A stretch of 56,037 nucleotides of DNA from DATKCA01 sp035544675 (GTDB lineage Bacteria > Acidobacteriota > Thermoanaerobaculia > Gp7-AA8): assembly GCA_035544675.1 (NCBI GenBank), contig DATKCA010000107.1:1-56037 (forward strand), given 5' to 3'. The position numbers were made by a program, and so were the translations under genes. Shown in pieces: positions 24,560 to 33,465 of this stretch. Each line of letters starts with the position of its first letter. The first letter of the stretch is position 1. The notes below the pieces were generated by a model, which had not been told where the DNA came from, made no database searches, and saw nothing but the letters and a program-made list of their open reading frames with translations.

Positions 24560-25738
24560 ATGAAAGACATCGTCATCCTCGGCGGGGCGCGCACGCCGAT
24601 CGGCTCATTTTTAGGGACTCTGTCGGCGTTGTCGGCGCCAAAACTCGGAACGATCGCCATCAAATGTGCGCTGGAGAACTCCGGGGTGCAGCCGGACCAG
24701 ATCCAGCAGGTGATCATGGGCAACGTGCTGCAGGCGGCCGCGGGCCAGGCTCCGGCGCGACAGGCCGGGATCGGCGCCGGAATTCCGGTGGGCGCGGGCG
24801 CGATCACGGTCAACAAGGTCTGCGGTTCAGGGATGAGGGCGGTGATGTACGCCGCCAACGACATCCGCTGCGGCGACTACGACATTGCCGTGGCGGGAGG
24901 CATGGAGTCGATGTCCAACGCGCCGTTCGCGCTGACGCAGGCGCGCACCGGCTATCGCATGGGCAACGGCAAAATGATCGACCTGATGGTCCACGACGGC
25001 CTGTGGGATCCATACGGCGACAAGCACATGGGCAACTGCGCGGAGGCCTGTGTCTCGAAATACGGTTTCACGCGTCAGGAGCAGGATGAGTTCTCGCTCG
25101 AGTCGTACCGCCGCGCGCAGGAAGCGACGAAGAGCGGCAAGTTCAAGAAGGAGATCGCCGTCGTCGAGGTGCAGGGAAAGAAGGGCGTTTCTCTCGTCAT
25201 CGACGACGAAGAGCCGTTCTCGGCGCCCCTCGACAAGATGGGAACGCTGAAGCCCGCGTTCGTCAAGGAGGGCGGCACGGTGACCGCCGCGAACGCGTCG
25301 AAGATCAACGACGGCGCGGCGGCGCTCATCGTCACGTCCGACGACTATGCGAAGAAGAACGGGCTGAAGCCGGTGGCCCGCATCGTCGCGCATTCCTCGC
25401 ACGCGCAGGAGCCGGAGTGGTTCACCACCGCGCCGGGCAAGGCCATCGAGCTGGTGCTGAAGCGGGCTGGCATGAAGGCCGGCGACATCGACCTCTTCGA
25501 AGTGAACGAGGCGTTCGCGGCCGTCGCGCTCGCGGCCATGAAAGACTCGAGCATTCCTCGCGACAAGCTGAACGTGCACGGCGGCGCCGTCGCGCTCGGA
25601 CATCCGATCGGGGCCAGCGGCGCGCGCATCCTCGTCACACTCATTCACGCGCTGCAGGATCGCGGAATGAAAAGAGGACTGGCCGCGATCTGCATCGGCG
25701 GCGGAGAGGCCACCGCGATGATCGTCGAGACGTTGTGA
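24560..25738 (+). CDS. Acetyl-CoA acetyltransferase (thiolase)
   Basis: The ATG at 24560 is chosen for AGGAGA nine bases upstream and because thiolases begin with this segment (KDIVILGGARTPIGSF). The 392-residue enzyme has the nucleophilic Cys at about 88 (NKVCGSGM), NEAFAAV, GHPIGASGAR with the catalytic His, and the second Cys in CIGGGEATA. Thiolase II enzymes join two acetyl-CoA or cleave acetoacetyl-CoA; longer 3-ketoacyl-CoA substrates cannot be excluded. Confidence 0.93.
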   Translation: MKDIVILGGARTPIGSFLGTLSALSAPKLGTIAIKCALENSGVQPDQIQQVIMGNVLQAAAGQAPARQAGIGAGIPVGAGAITVNKVCGSGMRAVMYAANDIRCGDYDIAVAGGMESMSNAPFALTQARTGYRMGNGKMIDLMVHDGLWDPYGDKHMGNCAEACVSKYGFTRQEQDEFSLESYRRAQEATKSGKFKKEIAVVEVQGKKGVSLVIDDEEPFSAPLDKMGTLKPAFVKEGGTVTAANASKINDGAAALIVTSDDYAKKNGLKPVARIVAHSSHAQEPEWFTTAPGKAIELVLKRAGMKAGDIDLFEVNEAFAAVALAAMKDSSIPRDKLNVHGGAVALGHPIGASGARILVTLIHALQDRGMKRGLAAICIGGGEATAMIVETL

Positions 25739-25770
25739 TGCGAAATCGAACCTGTCAGGCCTTCAAAGCC

Positions 25771-26460
25771 TCAGGGGGCGTCATCTGGCGGTTCTGACCG
25801 CGTCATCGCCTCGGCGAAGCTCGCCAGGTCGGGATACTCGTACGAGGGCTGTCCGCCCGGCAGCGGCATCGACCGCGTCCGGTTGATCCACGCGGTGGGC
25901 AAGCCCAGCGCGTTGGCCGGGACGATGTCGTGAAAGTTGCTGGCGGCGGCGTGCAGCCATCGCTTGCCGCCGATTCGTTTCCGCGCGGCGGAGAAGTGCG
26001 CGGCGGCAGGCTTGTAGGAGCCGACCTGCTGGGCCGTGATGACCAGATCGAGCTCCACCGTGAAGTGGCGGCGTGTCGCTTCGAGCAGGTCATCGTCGAC
26101 GTTCGACAGGATGCCCAGGCGATACCCGGCGGCGCGGAGCTTTTCCAGGGCGCGGTTGGTATCGGCGAACGACGGCCAGGAGGGGAGACTGCCCGCAAGG
26201 AATGACGCCCGCTGGAGTGACAGCTCCCAGCCAAGCCGGCGCGCGGTACGCACTGCAGACTCGGTCAGCACGCCGCGATACCGCCGGTAGCTCTCCTGCT
26301 CGACCACGGGCTCGACCTCCGAGTAGGCCGGAATGATCCCGCTGGGATCGATGGCCACGCCATCCTCCTGCGCGGCGCGAAGGAACGCATCCCTGATCCC
26401 GCTCTCCCAGTCGATGAGGGTGCCGTAGCAGTCGAAAGTAATCACTTGGAAATCGCGCAT
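25771..26460 (-). CDS. HAD-superfamily hydrolase, haloacid dehalogenase type II-like
   Basis: The 229-residue protein has the HAD motifs: ITFDCYGTLIDWE with the nucleophile Asp10, ILSNVDDD (motif II), GSYKPAAAHF with the motif III Lys, and ASNFHDIVPANALG replacing the usual Asp-rich motif IV. The DCYGTL motif and SYKP are typical of L-2-haloacid dehalogenase-like proteins, although many act as phosphatases. The substrate is unknown. It diverges from the PilZ gene. Confidence 0.85.
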   Translation of the reverse strand: MRDFQVITFDCYGTLIDWESGIRDAFLRAAQEDGVAIDPSGIIPAYSEVEPVVEQESYRRYRGVLTESAVRTARRLGWELSLQRASFLAGSLPSWPSFADTNRALEKLRAAGYRLGILSNVDDDLLEATRRHFTVELDLVITAQQVGSYKPAAAHFSAARKRIGGKRWLHAAASNFHDIVPANALGLPTAWINRTRSMPLPGGQPSYEYPDLASFAEAMTRSEPPDDAP

Positions 26461-26511
26461 CGGGTGATTCGCCGGTCGTGAGCTGGATCACAACGAGTGG
26501 TAGAGCAGAGG

Positions 26512-26517
26512 TATAAC
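26512..26517 (+). promoter_or_regulatory. Possible -10 element of the PilZ gene (TATAAC)
   Basis: TATAAC lies 50 bases before the ATG at 26568 in the 107-base HAD-PilZ divergent gap. No clear -35 box is seen. Confidence 0.35.
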
Positions 26518-26567
26518 GTTTGCCACGGTCGCGTCCCCATCGTAAGCTCTCGCGACCGCAACCGACA

Positions 26568-27569
26568 ATGTACGAAGCAGCCGCACGCAATCTGCGCACC
26601 GTCGAGCGCTTTCTGCTCGCGCCGCCATTGCCGGCGTCGTTCGGCACCACGAACGTCGCGATCTGCGACATCTCGGCACGGGGCGCTCGATTCAAGCACG
26701 AAGAGCGTCTGGAGACCGGCCGCAAGGGCGTGCTCACGCTCCCCGTCGACGGCAAGCAGCCGCTGGCGATCGAAGCCGTGGTGGTGTGGTCGGAGACGGA
26801 TCCCAACCTCCCGGGCCGCTACGTTTCCGGGGTCCGAACCTACGGCTCGCCGGAAGCGATCAGCTCGCTGATCGGACAGCTGCAGGCCTCCAACCGCTCC
26901 AGCAAGATCGATGAGTTGCGCTCGGCGGACCGGTTCTTCGTCTCGCCGGCGCTGGAAGGTACCTACGACGGCCACCGGGTCAAGATCGACAATCTCTCCG
27001 CGCGGGGCGCGCGCATCGAGACCGAGGAAGCGCTGAAGAGGCCGACGGCCGGCCTGCTCGTGTTCCGGGTCCCCGACTCCACTCACGAAGTGGTCGTCAA
27101 CGGGCAGGTGATGTGGACCGCGGTGAAGGCGATCACGGGCAGCGCCACGCGGACGCACCGCTCAGGCCTGCTCGTCGGCCAGAAGCCGGAGCTGATGCGC
27201 TTGGCCATCGCGCAGCTGTGCGAGCTGAATCGCGCCTCGCTGGACATCACATCGCTCTCGCTGAAATTGAAGATCATGCGCGCACGCGCCCGGCAGTTCG
27301 CTCCCTCGTTCAAGGTCCTCGACGCTTCCGGTGTGCCTGCCGAGCAGTACCTGCTCGTCCAGGGCGTTCGCGAGGAGCTTCGCCTGAACCCGGACGAGGC
27401 AATGCACTGGTATCGCCGGGCCCGGCTCAGCATCAACGATCCGAACGTCAGGACGATTGCGTCGATGATCTGCGACTATCCCGACGCCCTGGCGGTCTGG
27501 GAGTATCTCGATCGCACGATCGACCCGACCATCGTCGGCCGCGCGTTCGACCTCCATCATCGCGCCTGA
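26568..27569 (+). CDS. Tandem PilZ-domain protein
   Basis: This 333-residue protein has two PilZ-like domains. Domain 1 (about 8-95) has RTVERF and DISARGARF; domain 2 (about 118-205) has RSADRFFV and NLSARGARI. These match the RxxxR and (D/N)xSxxG motifs that bind cyclic di-GMP. The C-terminal 125 residues are helical, with no recognised domain. A role as c-di-GMP effector is likely, with the output unknown. The ATG at 26568 lacks a ribosome site; a TTG at 26520 is in frame. The last 13 bases overlap the facing queG. Confidence 0.8.
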   Translation: MYEAAARNLRTVERFLLAPPLPASFGTTNVAICDISARGARFKHEERLETGRKGVLTLPVDGKQPLAIEAVVVWSETDPNLPGRYVSGVRTYGSPEAISSLIGQLQASNRSSKIDELRSADRFFVSPALEGTYDGHRVKIDNLSARGARIETEEALKRPTAGLLVFRVPDSTHEVVVNGQVMWTAVKAITGSATRTHRSGLLVGQKPELMRLAIAQLCELNRASLDITSLSLKLKIMRARARQFAPSFKVLDASGVPAEQYLLVQGVREELRLNPDEAMHWYRRARLSINDPNVRTIASMICDYPDALAVWEYLDRTIDPTIVGRAFDLHHRA

Positions 27570-28504
27570 GTTTTCGCGCTCTCCAGCGCCTCGACGTTCC
27601 TCTTCATTCCTGCCAGCTTCGCTCGTCTGATCGCGCTCTTTCGGAACAGCCGCGAGAAGTCTTCCTGCGTGAAGCGCAGAAGATCGCTGACCGGCGTGGC
27701 CCGGTACTCCTCGCGCGGGAGGAACCGCGGATGCGGCTCGGGTGGCGCAGCGTTCCACGGGCAGACCTCCTGGCAGATGTCGCAGCCGAACGCGTTGCCG
27801 TGAAGCCGGGCGGCCACCTCCGGCGCCAGCGGGCCGCGATGTTCGATGGTCGTGTACGAGATGCAGCGATCCGATCGCAGCGTCCGGTCGGGGAGAATGG
27901 CGTCGGTGGGGCATGCCTCGACGCAACGGGTACACGCCCCGCAGCGGTCCGCAACCTGGTGCGCGCCCAGGTCGTTCTCCAGCGACGTGAGGAGAGTGCC
28001 GATGAAGAACCACGAGCCGTGATCGTCGTTGATGAGCATTCCGTTCCGGCCGATCCATCCGAGGCCGGCCTGCGCCGCAAGCGAGCGGTCGGAGAGCGGG
28101 CCGGTGTCCACATACCTCCAGGTCTTCACATCGGCGCGGTGGCGGCCGATCTCGTTCTCGATGGCGCGGAGAATGCCGTCCAGCACCTCGTGATAGTCGT
28201 CGCCGAGCGCGTAACGCGCGACGCGATGGCTCAGAGCATCGTGATCCGCAGCGGGCCGCTCCGGCGAGTACGGAACCAGGATGACGATGGCCGACCTGGC
28301 CCATGGAAATCGCGCGGAGGGATCGCGGCGGATGGCCCGGTTCTTCTCGAGATAGGCCATGCCGGCGTGACCGCCCGCATCGATCCACTCGTCGAACAGC
28401 GCGGCGTGCTCGTCGTCCATGCCGCTCGCCCCGACATGCAACGCTCCCGCGCCGCGCGCCACGCGCTCGATGTGGGGCCACACCTCCGAGAGTGTCCGGT
28501 TCAT
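27557..28504 (-). CDS. queG: Epoxyqueuosine reductase
   Basis: This 315-residue protein has two 4Fe-4S cluster motifs: CGACTRCVEACP at about 188-199, with an extra Cys at about 214, and CDICQEVCP at about 241-249. The N-terminal cobalamin-binding domain has DTGPLSDRSLA, with the catalytic Asp near 133, and GLGWIGRNGM. QueG performs the last step of queuosine synthesis, reducing epoxyqueuosine in tRNA. The ATG at 28504 overlaps the upstream phosphoesterase stop as ATGA. The C terminus is short compared with HEAT-repeat-bearing QueG forms. Confidence 0.93.
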   Translation of the reverse strand: MNRTLSEVWPHIERVARGAGALHVGASGMDDEHAALFDEWIDAGGHAGMAYLEKNRAIRRDPSARFPWARSAIVILVPYSPERPAADHDALSHRVARYALGDDYHEVLDGILRAIENEIGRHRADVKTWRYVDTGPLSDRSLAAQAGLGWIGRNGMLINDDHGSWFFIGTLLTSLENDLGAHQVADRCGACTRCVEACPTDAILPDRTLRSDRCISYTTIEHRGPLAPEVAARLHGNAFGCDICQEVCPWNAAPPEPHPRFLPREEYRATPVSDLLRFTQEDFSRLFRKSAIRRAKLAGMKRNVEALESAKTQAR

Positions 28505-29715
28505 TTCGATCGCCCGCCCTGGCGCAGGACGAACGTGGCCACCTCGGGACGGCACAGAATCCGAAGCGGCGGGATCGCTCCCACTCCGCGGCTGACGTAC
28601 ATCAACACTCCGCCCACACGCTGAAATCCTGCGGCGTAACGCGCCTCGTGTCGTGAAGGAACGACCACCGAGCCGAAGAACGGGAACCGGATCTGGCCGC
28701 CGTGTGTGTGGCCGCACACCAGAAGATCGAGCCGCCGGCCGTCGAGATCGTCGATCAGATCGGGGTGATGCGTCACGCCGAGGCACGGCCCCGGTCCCAC
28801 GCCCGCGAATGCTTTCGGGATGTCGGGCTCGCCGCGATAGACCTCGTCGATTCCAACCAGAGAAAGCTCCGCGCCGTCGCGGCGCAGTCGCGTCGACGAG
28901 TTGATGATGAAGCGGACGCCCTTCTCCTCCATCGCCGCCCGGACCTTGTCACCGTTTGCCCAGTAGTCGTGGTTGCCGAGAACCGCGAAGACGCCGTCGC
29001 GCGCGCGGAGGTCGGTCAGGAGGACGTCGGCCATCAGCGGGATGTGCCGCTGGAACGACACGAAGTCGCCGCCCAGGAGCACCAGGTCGGGCTCGAAGCG
29101 GTTGGATTGCTCGACCACGGATTCGAAGAACTTCCGGCGCAGCAGCCTGGCCACGTGTGTATCGGTGAGAAACGAGATCCTGTAGCCATCGAACGCCTCG
29201 GGGAGGTCGTCGATGAAGATCACGTGGCGCGTCACCTCGATGTCGTACACGTCGTTGTGCGCGCCGAGGTTGCGCAGCACGGCGAACGGCATGTGCGCCC
29301 GCCGGATGCGGATCACTTCCGGCGGGAGCGAACGGACGCCGCGCAGCTTCTGCGGACCCTGCAGGTTGATACGGGCGCGATCGACGATCCAGTAGATGCC
29401 GATCGACGCGGCGATGAAGAGCCAGAACAACCCGATCTTCCCCAATGCGACCTGCCAGATGAGGTTGTCCAGGCGCTCCGGCGTGAGGCGGTCGACGAAG
29501 TCCTGCTCCAGCATCCAGTTGATCCATTGATTCAGCGGCCAGAACAGCAGGGTCAGCCCCAGAAGCACGGGAGGAGTGACCCAGATCAGCCACGTCCAGG
29601 GGCTCTTCTCTTCGCGATGGCTCCCGAAGACCCAGCGGTTCAGGACGAAGAGGAAGACCCGGGCATCGCCGATGAGGGCGAGCACCACGAGTGCGAAGAA
29701 GAGGGCGCGGAGCAT
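28501..29715 (-). CDS. Membrane-anchored metallophosphoesterase
   Basis: This 404-residue protein has about four N-terminal hydrophobic segments (1-25, 45-66, 91-111 region). A calcineurin-type phosphoesterase domain follows (about 150-400): FLTDTHV, LLGGDFVSF, AVLGNHDYW, THHPD and CGHTHGGQIRFP, the full metal-ligand set. It resembles YkuE/LpxG-like enzymes, some of which cut UDP-diacylglucosamine in lipid A synthesis. Which phosphoester it uses is unknown. It overlaps queG and follows the PHP gene by 52 bases. Confidence 0.87.
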   Translation of the reverse strand: MLRALFFALVVLALIGDARVFLFVLNRWVFGSHREEKSPWTWLIWVTPPVLLGLTLLFWPLNQWINWMLEQDFVDRLTPERLDNLIWQVALGKIGLFWLFIAASIGIYWIVDRARINLQGPQKLRGVRSLPPEVIRIRRAHMPFAVLRNLGAHNDVYDIEVTRHVIFIDDLPEAFDGYRISFLTDTHVARLLRRKFFESVVEQSNRFEPDLVLLGGDFVSFQRHIPLMADVLLTDLRARDGVFAVLGNHDYWANGDKVRAAMEEKGVRFIINSSTRLRRDGAELSLVGIDEVYRGEPDIPKAFAGVGPGPCLGVTHHPDLIDDLDGRRLDLLVCGHTHGGQIRFPFFGSVVVPSRHEARYAAGFQRVGGVLMYVSRGVGAIPPLRILCRPEVATFVLRQGGRSK

Positions 29716-29722
29716 TTGGGTA

Positions 29723-29757
29723 GGTTCCCGGTTTCCGGTTTCCGGTTTCCGGTTCCC
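29723..29757. repeat. Five tandem copies of a 7-bp repeat
   Basis: GGTTCCC, three GGTTTCC units and a final GGTTCCC run head to tail just upstream of the metallophosphoesterase start (minus strand). It may be a slippage-prone spacer in the 52-base gap. Confidence 0.85.
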
Positions 29758-29767
29758 GGAGACCCGG

Positions 29768-30589
29768 TCAGCGAAGTCGATCGAGGATGGGTTGTATCAG
29801 ATACTCGGGAACGCGAATGGATCCCAGCGTCTGCACCGCTTTCACGGTGCCGTGGTCATCGGAGCCGCCGGTCACCATCTTCCCGCGGAAGCGGGCCATG
29901 TTCCGATACATCTCCCGATCGAGGTCGGGCACATCGGGATGGAAGATCTCGATGCCGTCGATGCCGCCGTCGAGGACGTCTGCAACGACGTGGGCATGAT
30001 CGGGATAGAGCGAGGGATGGGCGACGGAAGTGACTCCGCCGGCATTGCGCACCAGCGAGACTGCCTCGGAGATCTGGAATCGCTCTTTCTCCACGTATGC
30101 GGGTTTGCCGCTGCCGATGAGGCGATCGAACGCCTCGGCCACCGTGGTGACGTGTCCCGCTTCGACCAGCGCGCGCGCAACGTGCGGCCGCCCCATCGCG
30201 CCGCCTGCGGCGAGCTGCCGCACGCGCTCCTCGGTGATCGAGTATCCGAGCTGGCCGAGGCGTTGGACCATGGCCGAACCGCGCCGCAGTCTCGTCTCGC
30301 GGAACGAGCGGAGGCGAGCGTCGATCTGCTCGTCGAGCGCGTCGAACGCGTACGCGAGCACGTGCACGTCGACGCCCTTGTAAATGCAGGACAGCTCCAC
30401 CGCCGGGATCAGGGTCATGCCGGTTGCATCCGCATGGCTCTTGACCTCGAAGTACGCCGCGAGGTTGTCATGGTCGCTGATGGCGAGAATGTCGATGCCA
30501 TGCGATTTCACGGCGTCGACGAGTTCCCGCGGGGAGCGGGTGCCGTCGGAATGATGCGTGTGAGTGTGAAGATCGGCGAATCGAGTCAA
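29768..30589 (-). CDS. PHP-domain phosphoesterase
   Basis: The TTG at 30589 is chosen because it overlaps the ileS stop as TTGA and gives the conserved N terminus FADLHTHTHHSDGT. The 273-residue protein has the PHP metal-site residues: HTHTHHSD, ISDHDN, VELSC, SVAHPSLY and a late GGSDDHG. PHP proteins of this size are often nucleoside 3',5'-bisphosphate phosphatases or 5'-3' RNA exonucleases (RNase AM, YciV type). Which activity applies is not decided by sequence. Confidence 0.87.
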   Translation of the reverse strand: MTRFADLHTHTHHSDGTRSPRELVDAVKSHGIDILAISDHDNLAAYFEVKSHADATGMTLIPAVELSCIYKGVDVHVLAYAFDALDEQIDARLRSFRETRLRRGSAMVQRLGQLGYSITEERVRQLAAGGAMGRPHVARALVEAGHVTTVAEAFDRLIGSGKPAYVEKERFQISEAVSLVRNAGGVTSVAHPSLYPDHAHVVADVLDGGIDGIEIFHPDVPDLDREMYRNMARFRGKMVTGGSDDHGTVKAVQTLGSIRVPEYLIQPILDRLR

Positions 30590-33405
30590 ACGGTTGCAGC
30601 CTCTCGTGGCGCGAGCTCGTCCAGCACGGACTGGCATCGCGCGCAGAGTGCGCCCTCTTCCCGCACTTCCTCGCGGTACTGCCAGCAGCGGCCGCACTTC
30701 CCGCCGCGCGCCGGCGTCATCGTGACGCCGATGCGTCCCAGGCCTTCGAGCTCGATGGAGTCGGCGTCCCCGTCGCTGTCGGATTGGAAGTCGACGTGCG
30801 ACACGATGAAGAACTTCGCCAGATCGACGTTGAGCGGCCCCAGCAGGGCCTCCGGCGCGAACGCGGCGTGCAGGACGACGTCTGCCTCGAGGCTCTTGCC
30901 GATCTGCTTGGCGGAGCGAGCCCGTTCGAGCACCTTGTTCGCGATTTCGCGGACGCGCAGCACGCGGTCCCAGGCGGTGAGCTCATCGGCCGGCAGCATG
31001 TACGCCTTCACATCGGGAAACTCGGTGAGGTGGACCGACTTCTCTTTCGGCCCCGGCATCGCCTCGTACACCTCGTCGGCGGTGAACGAGAGGATCGGCG
31101 CGATCGTCGAGACCAGCCCTCGCAGAATGAGGTACATGGCCGTCTGTGCGGAGCGCCGGGTGCGCGAGCCGGGCCCGTCGCAGTACACGGTGTCCTTCGA
31201 CGCGTCGAGGTAGATGTTCGACAGGTCCACGGTGCAGAGATCGAGGATGCGGTGGTAGACCACGTGAAACTCGTAGCTCTCGTACGCCTGCCGGCATCGC
31301 TCGAACACGCGCGCGGCGCGATCGAGGATCCAGCGGTCCATCGGCTGCAGCTCGGCAACGGGGAGGGCCTGGGCCGGATCGAAGTCGGCGAGGTTGGACA
31401 GCAGATACCGCGCACCGCTGTTGCGGATCTTCATGTAGGACTCGGCCATGCGCGACATGATCTGCGGGCCGAACATCATGTCGCTCGTGTAGTCGATGTG
31501 GGCCACCCAGAGGCGCAGGATGTCCGCGCCGCTCTGCTTGATGACGTCCTGCGGCGAGAGCGCGTTGCCCTTCGACTTCGACATCTTGTCGCCCTGCTCG
31601 TTGAGGACGAAGCCGCACGTCACCACCTGTTCGTACGGAGCGCCCCCCTCGATGGCCGTGCCGACGAGCAGGGACGACTGGAACCATCCGCGATGCTGGT
31701 CGTGTCCCTCCAGGTAGACCGCGGCCGGCCAGGTCAGCTCCGGTCGCGTCCGCAGCACCGCCACGTGCGAGCATCCCGAGTCGAACCAGACGTCCAGAAT
31801 GTCGTTCTCCTTCCGGAAGCTGGTGCCGCCGCAGCGGCAGGTGTGACCAGGCGGCAGGAACTCCGTCGCGTCGTGTTCATACCAGGCATCGGCACCTTCG
31901 GCGCGGAAGAGCTTCGTCACCTTCTCGAAGAATTCGGGCGAGCTGATCGTCTCGTTGCACTTCTCGCAGTACAGGACGGTGATCGGCACGCCCCACAGCC
32001 GCTGCCGGGAGATGCACCAGTCGGGTCGGTTCTCCACCATGAGGCCCATGCGCTCTTGGCCCCACGCCGGAAACCACTTCACGGCTTTGACCTGATCGAG
32101 CGCGCGCTGCCGCAGCCCGGTCTCGTCCATCGAGACGAACCACTGCTCGGTGGCCCGGAACACGATCGGATTCTTGCAGCGCCAGCAATGTGGATATTGA
32201 TGGGTGACCGTGCTCTCGTGCAGGAGGACGCCGCGCTCGCGCAGGTGTTCGACGATCAACGGATTGGCCTTGAATACGTGCATCCCCGACCAATGCGGCA
32301 CCTCGGACGTGAACTCCCCGCGATGATTCACAGGGGTGTAGATGTCGAGGCCGTACCGCTGACCGGTCTGGAAGTCGTCCGCGCCGTGTCCCGGCGCCGT
32401 GTGAACGAGACCCGTGCCCGCTTCCAGCGTGACGTAGCCGCCGGCCACCATCACGCCCTCACGGGGCAGGAACGCGTGGCGGTAGCGCAGGTGCTCGAAC
32501 GCCGCGCCCTTGAACACCTTGACGACGCGGTAGTCAGTCCAGCCGAACGTCTTCGTGACCGCGGAGACGAGGTCGGTGGCGATGATGTGGTTCGCGCCGT
32601 CATGCTCGACGACCGAGTATTCGAAGTCGGGATGCGTGGCGATGGCCAGGTTGGCGGGCAACGTCCAGGGCGTGGTCGTCCAGATCACCGCGTAGAGCGG
32701 CTTCTCGACCGGAAGATCGAGACTCTTCACCGACTCGTCGGTGAGCCGGAAGCGCACGTAGATCGACGGCGACGCATGCTCGTCGTATTCGACTTCCGCC
32801 TCGGCCAGGGCGCTCTGGTCGTAGGTGCACCAGTGAACCGGCTTCAGCCCCTTGTAGACCGCGCCCGTCTCCATGAACCGGCCGAGAGCGGCGGCGATGT
32901 CGGCTTCGTAGTCGAATGACATCGTGGTGTACGGGCGGTCCCAGTCGCCGAACACGCCGAGGCGGATGAAGTCGGTGCGCTGGATGTCGATGTATTTCGC
33001 TGCGAACTGCCGGCACGTGCGGCGGAACTCCGCCGCGGTCATGTCCTTCTTCTTCGAGCCCAGCTCTTTGCCGACGGCGTGCTCGATGGGCAGGCCATGA
33101 CAATCCCAGCCCGGCACGTAGGGCGAGTCGTATCCCATCATGGTGCGTGACTTGACCACGATGTCCTTGAGGATCTTGTTCAGCGCGTGGCCGGTGTGGA
33201 TGCGGCCGTTGGCGTAGGGAGGTCCGTCGTGCAGCACGAATTTGGGCCGGCCCTGCGATTTCTCCCGGATCAGGTTGTAAATGCCGAGCGCCTGCCAGTG
33301 CTCGAGCCGCTTCGGCTCGTTCTGGGGCAGGTTGGCCTTCATCGCGAACGCCGTCTGAGGCAGGTTCAGGGTTTTCTTGTAGTCGCTGCTGGGGCTCTCA
33401 GCCAT
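30586..33405 (-). CDS. ileS: Isoleucyl-tRNA synthetase
   Basis: This 939-residue class I synthetase has the expected length. The ATP-binding HIGH-type motif is HTGH at about 70-73 (PPYANGRIHTGHA) and KMSKSKGN lies at about 605. The editing (CP1) domain and the anticodon-binding domain fill the rest. The C-terminal zinc module has CGRCWQY ... CARC. It charges tRNA-Ile. It sits in a minus-strand run between an MltD-like gene and the PHP gene. No T-box leader is seen in the 60-base gap upstream. Confidence 0.96.
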   Translation of the reverse strand: MAESPSSDYKKTLNLPQTAFAMKANLPQNEPKRLEHWQALGIYNLIREKSQGRPKFVLHDGPPYANGRIHTGHALNKILKDIVVKSRTMMGYDSPYVPGWDCHGLPIEHAVGKELGSKKKDMTAAEFRRTCRQFAAKYIDIQRTDFIRLGVFGDWDRPYTTMSFDYEADIAAALGRFMETGAVYKGLKPVHWCTYDQSALAEAEVEYDEHASPSIYVRFRLTDESVKSLDLPVEKPLYAVIWTTTPWTLPANLAIATHPDFEYSVVEHDGANHIIATDLVSAVTKTFGWTDYRVVKVFKGAAFEHLRYRHAFLPREGVMVAGGYVTLEAGTGLVHTAPGHGADDFQTGQRYGLDIYTPVNHRGEFTSEVPHWSGMHVFKANPLIVEHLRERGVLLHESTVTHQYPHCWRCKNPIVFRATEQWFVSMDETGLRQRALDQVKAVKWFPAWGQERMGLMVENRPDWCISRQRLWGVPITVLYCEKCNETISSPEFFEKVTKLFRAEGADAWYEHDATEFLPPGHTCRCGGTSFRKENDILDVWFDSGCSHVAVLRTRPELTWPAAVYLEGHDQHRGWFQSSLLVGTAIEGGAPYEQVVTCGFVLNEQGDKMSKSKGNALSPQDVIKQSGADILRLWVAHIDYTSDMMFGPQIMSRMAESYMKIRNSGARYLLSNLADFDPAQALPVAELQPMDRWILDRAARVFERCRQAYESYEFHVVYHRILDLCTVDLSNIYLDASKDTVYCDGPGSRTRRSAQTAMYLILRGLVSTIAPILSFTADEVYEAMPGPKEKSVHLTEFPDVKAYMLPADELTAWDRVLRVREIANKVLERARSAKQIGKSLEADVVLHAAFAPEALLGPLNVDLAKFFIVSHVDFQSDSDGDADSIELEGLGRIGVTMTPARGGKCGRCWQYREEVREEGALCARCQSVLDELAPREAATV

Positions 33406-33465
33406 GGTGACCGGCCAAACTAGCAGCGGCGCTTCGACATTTCAAATGATCTACGATCCACGGTC

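Noticed and set aside
29723..29757. Possible CRISPR-like repeats
   Set aside because: These are five units of 7 bp with no spacers, so a simple tandem repeat.
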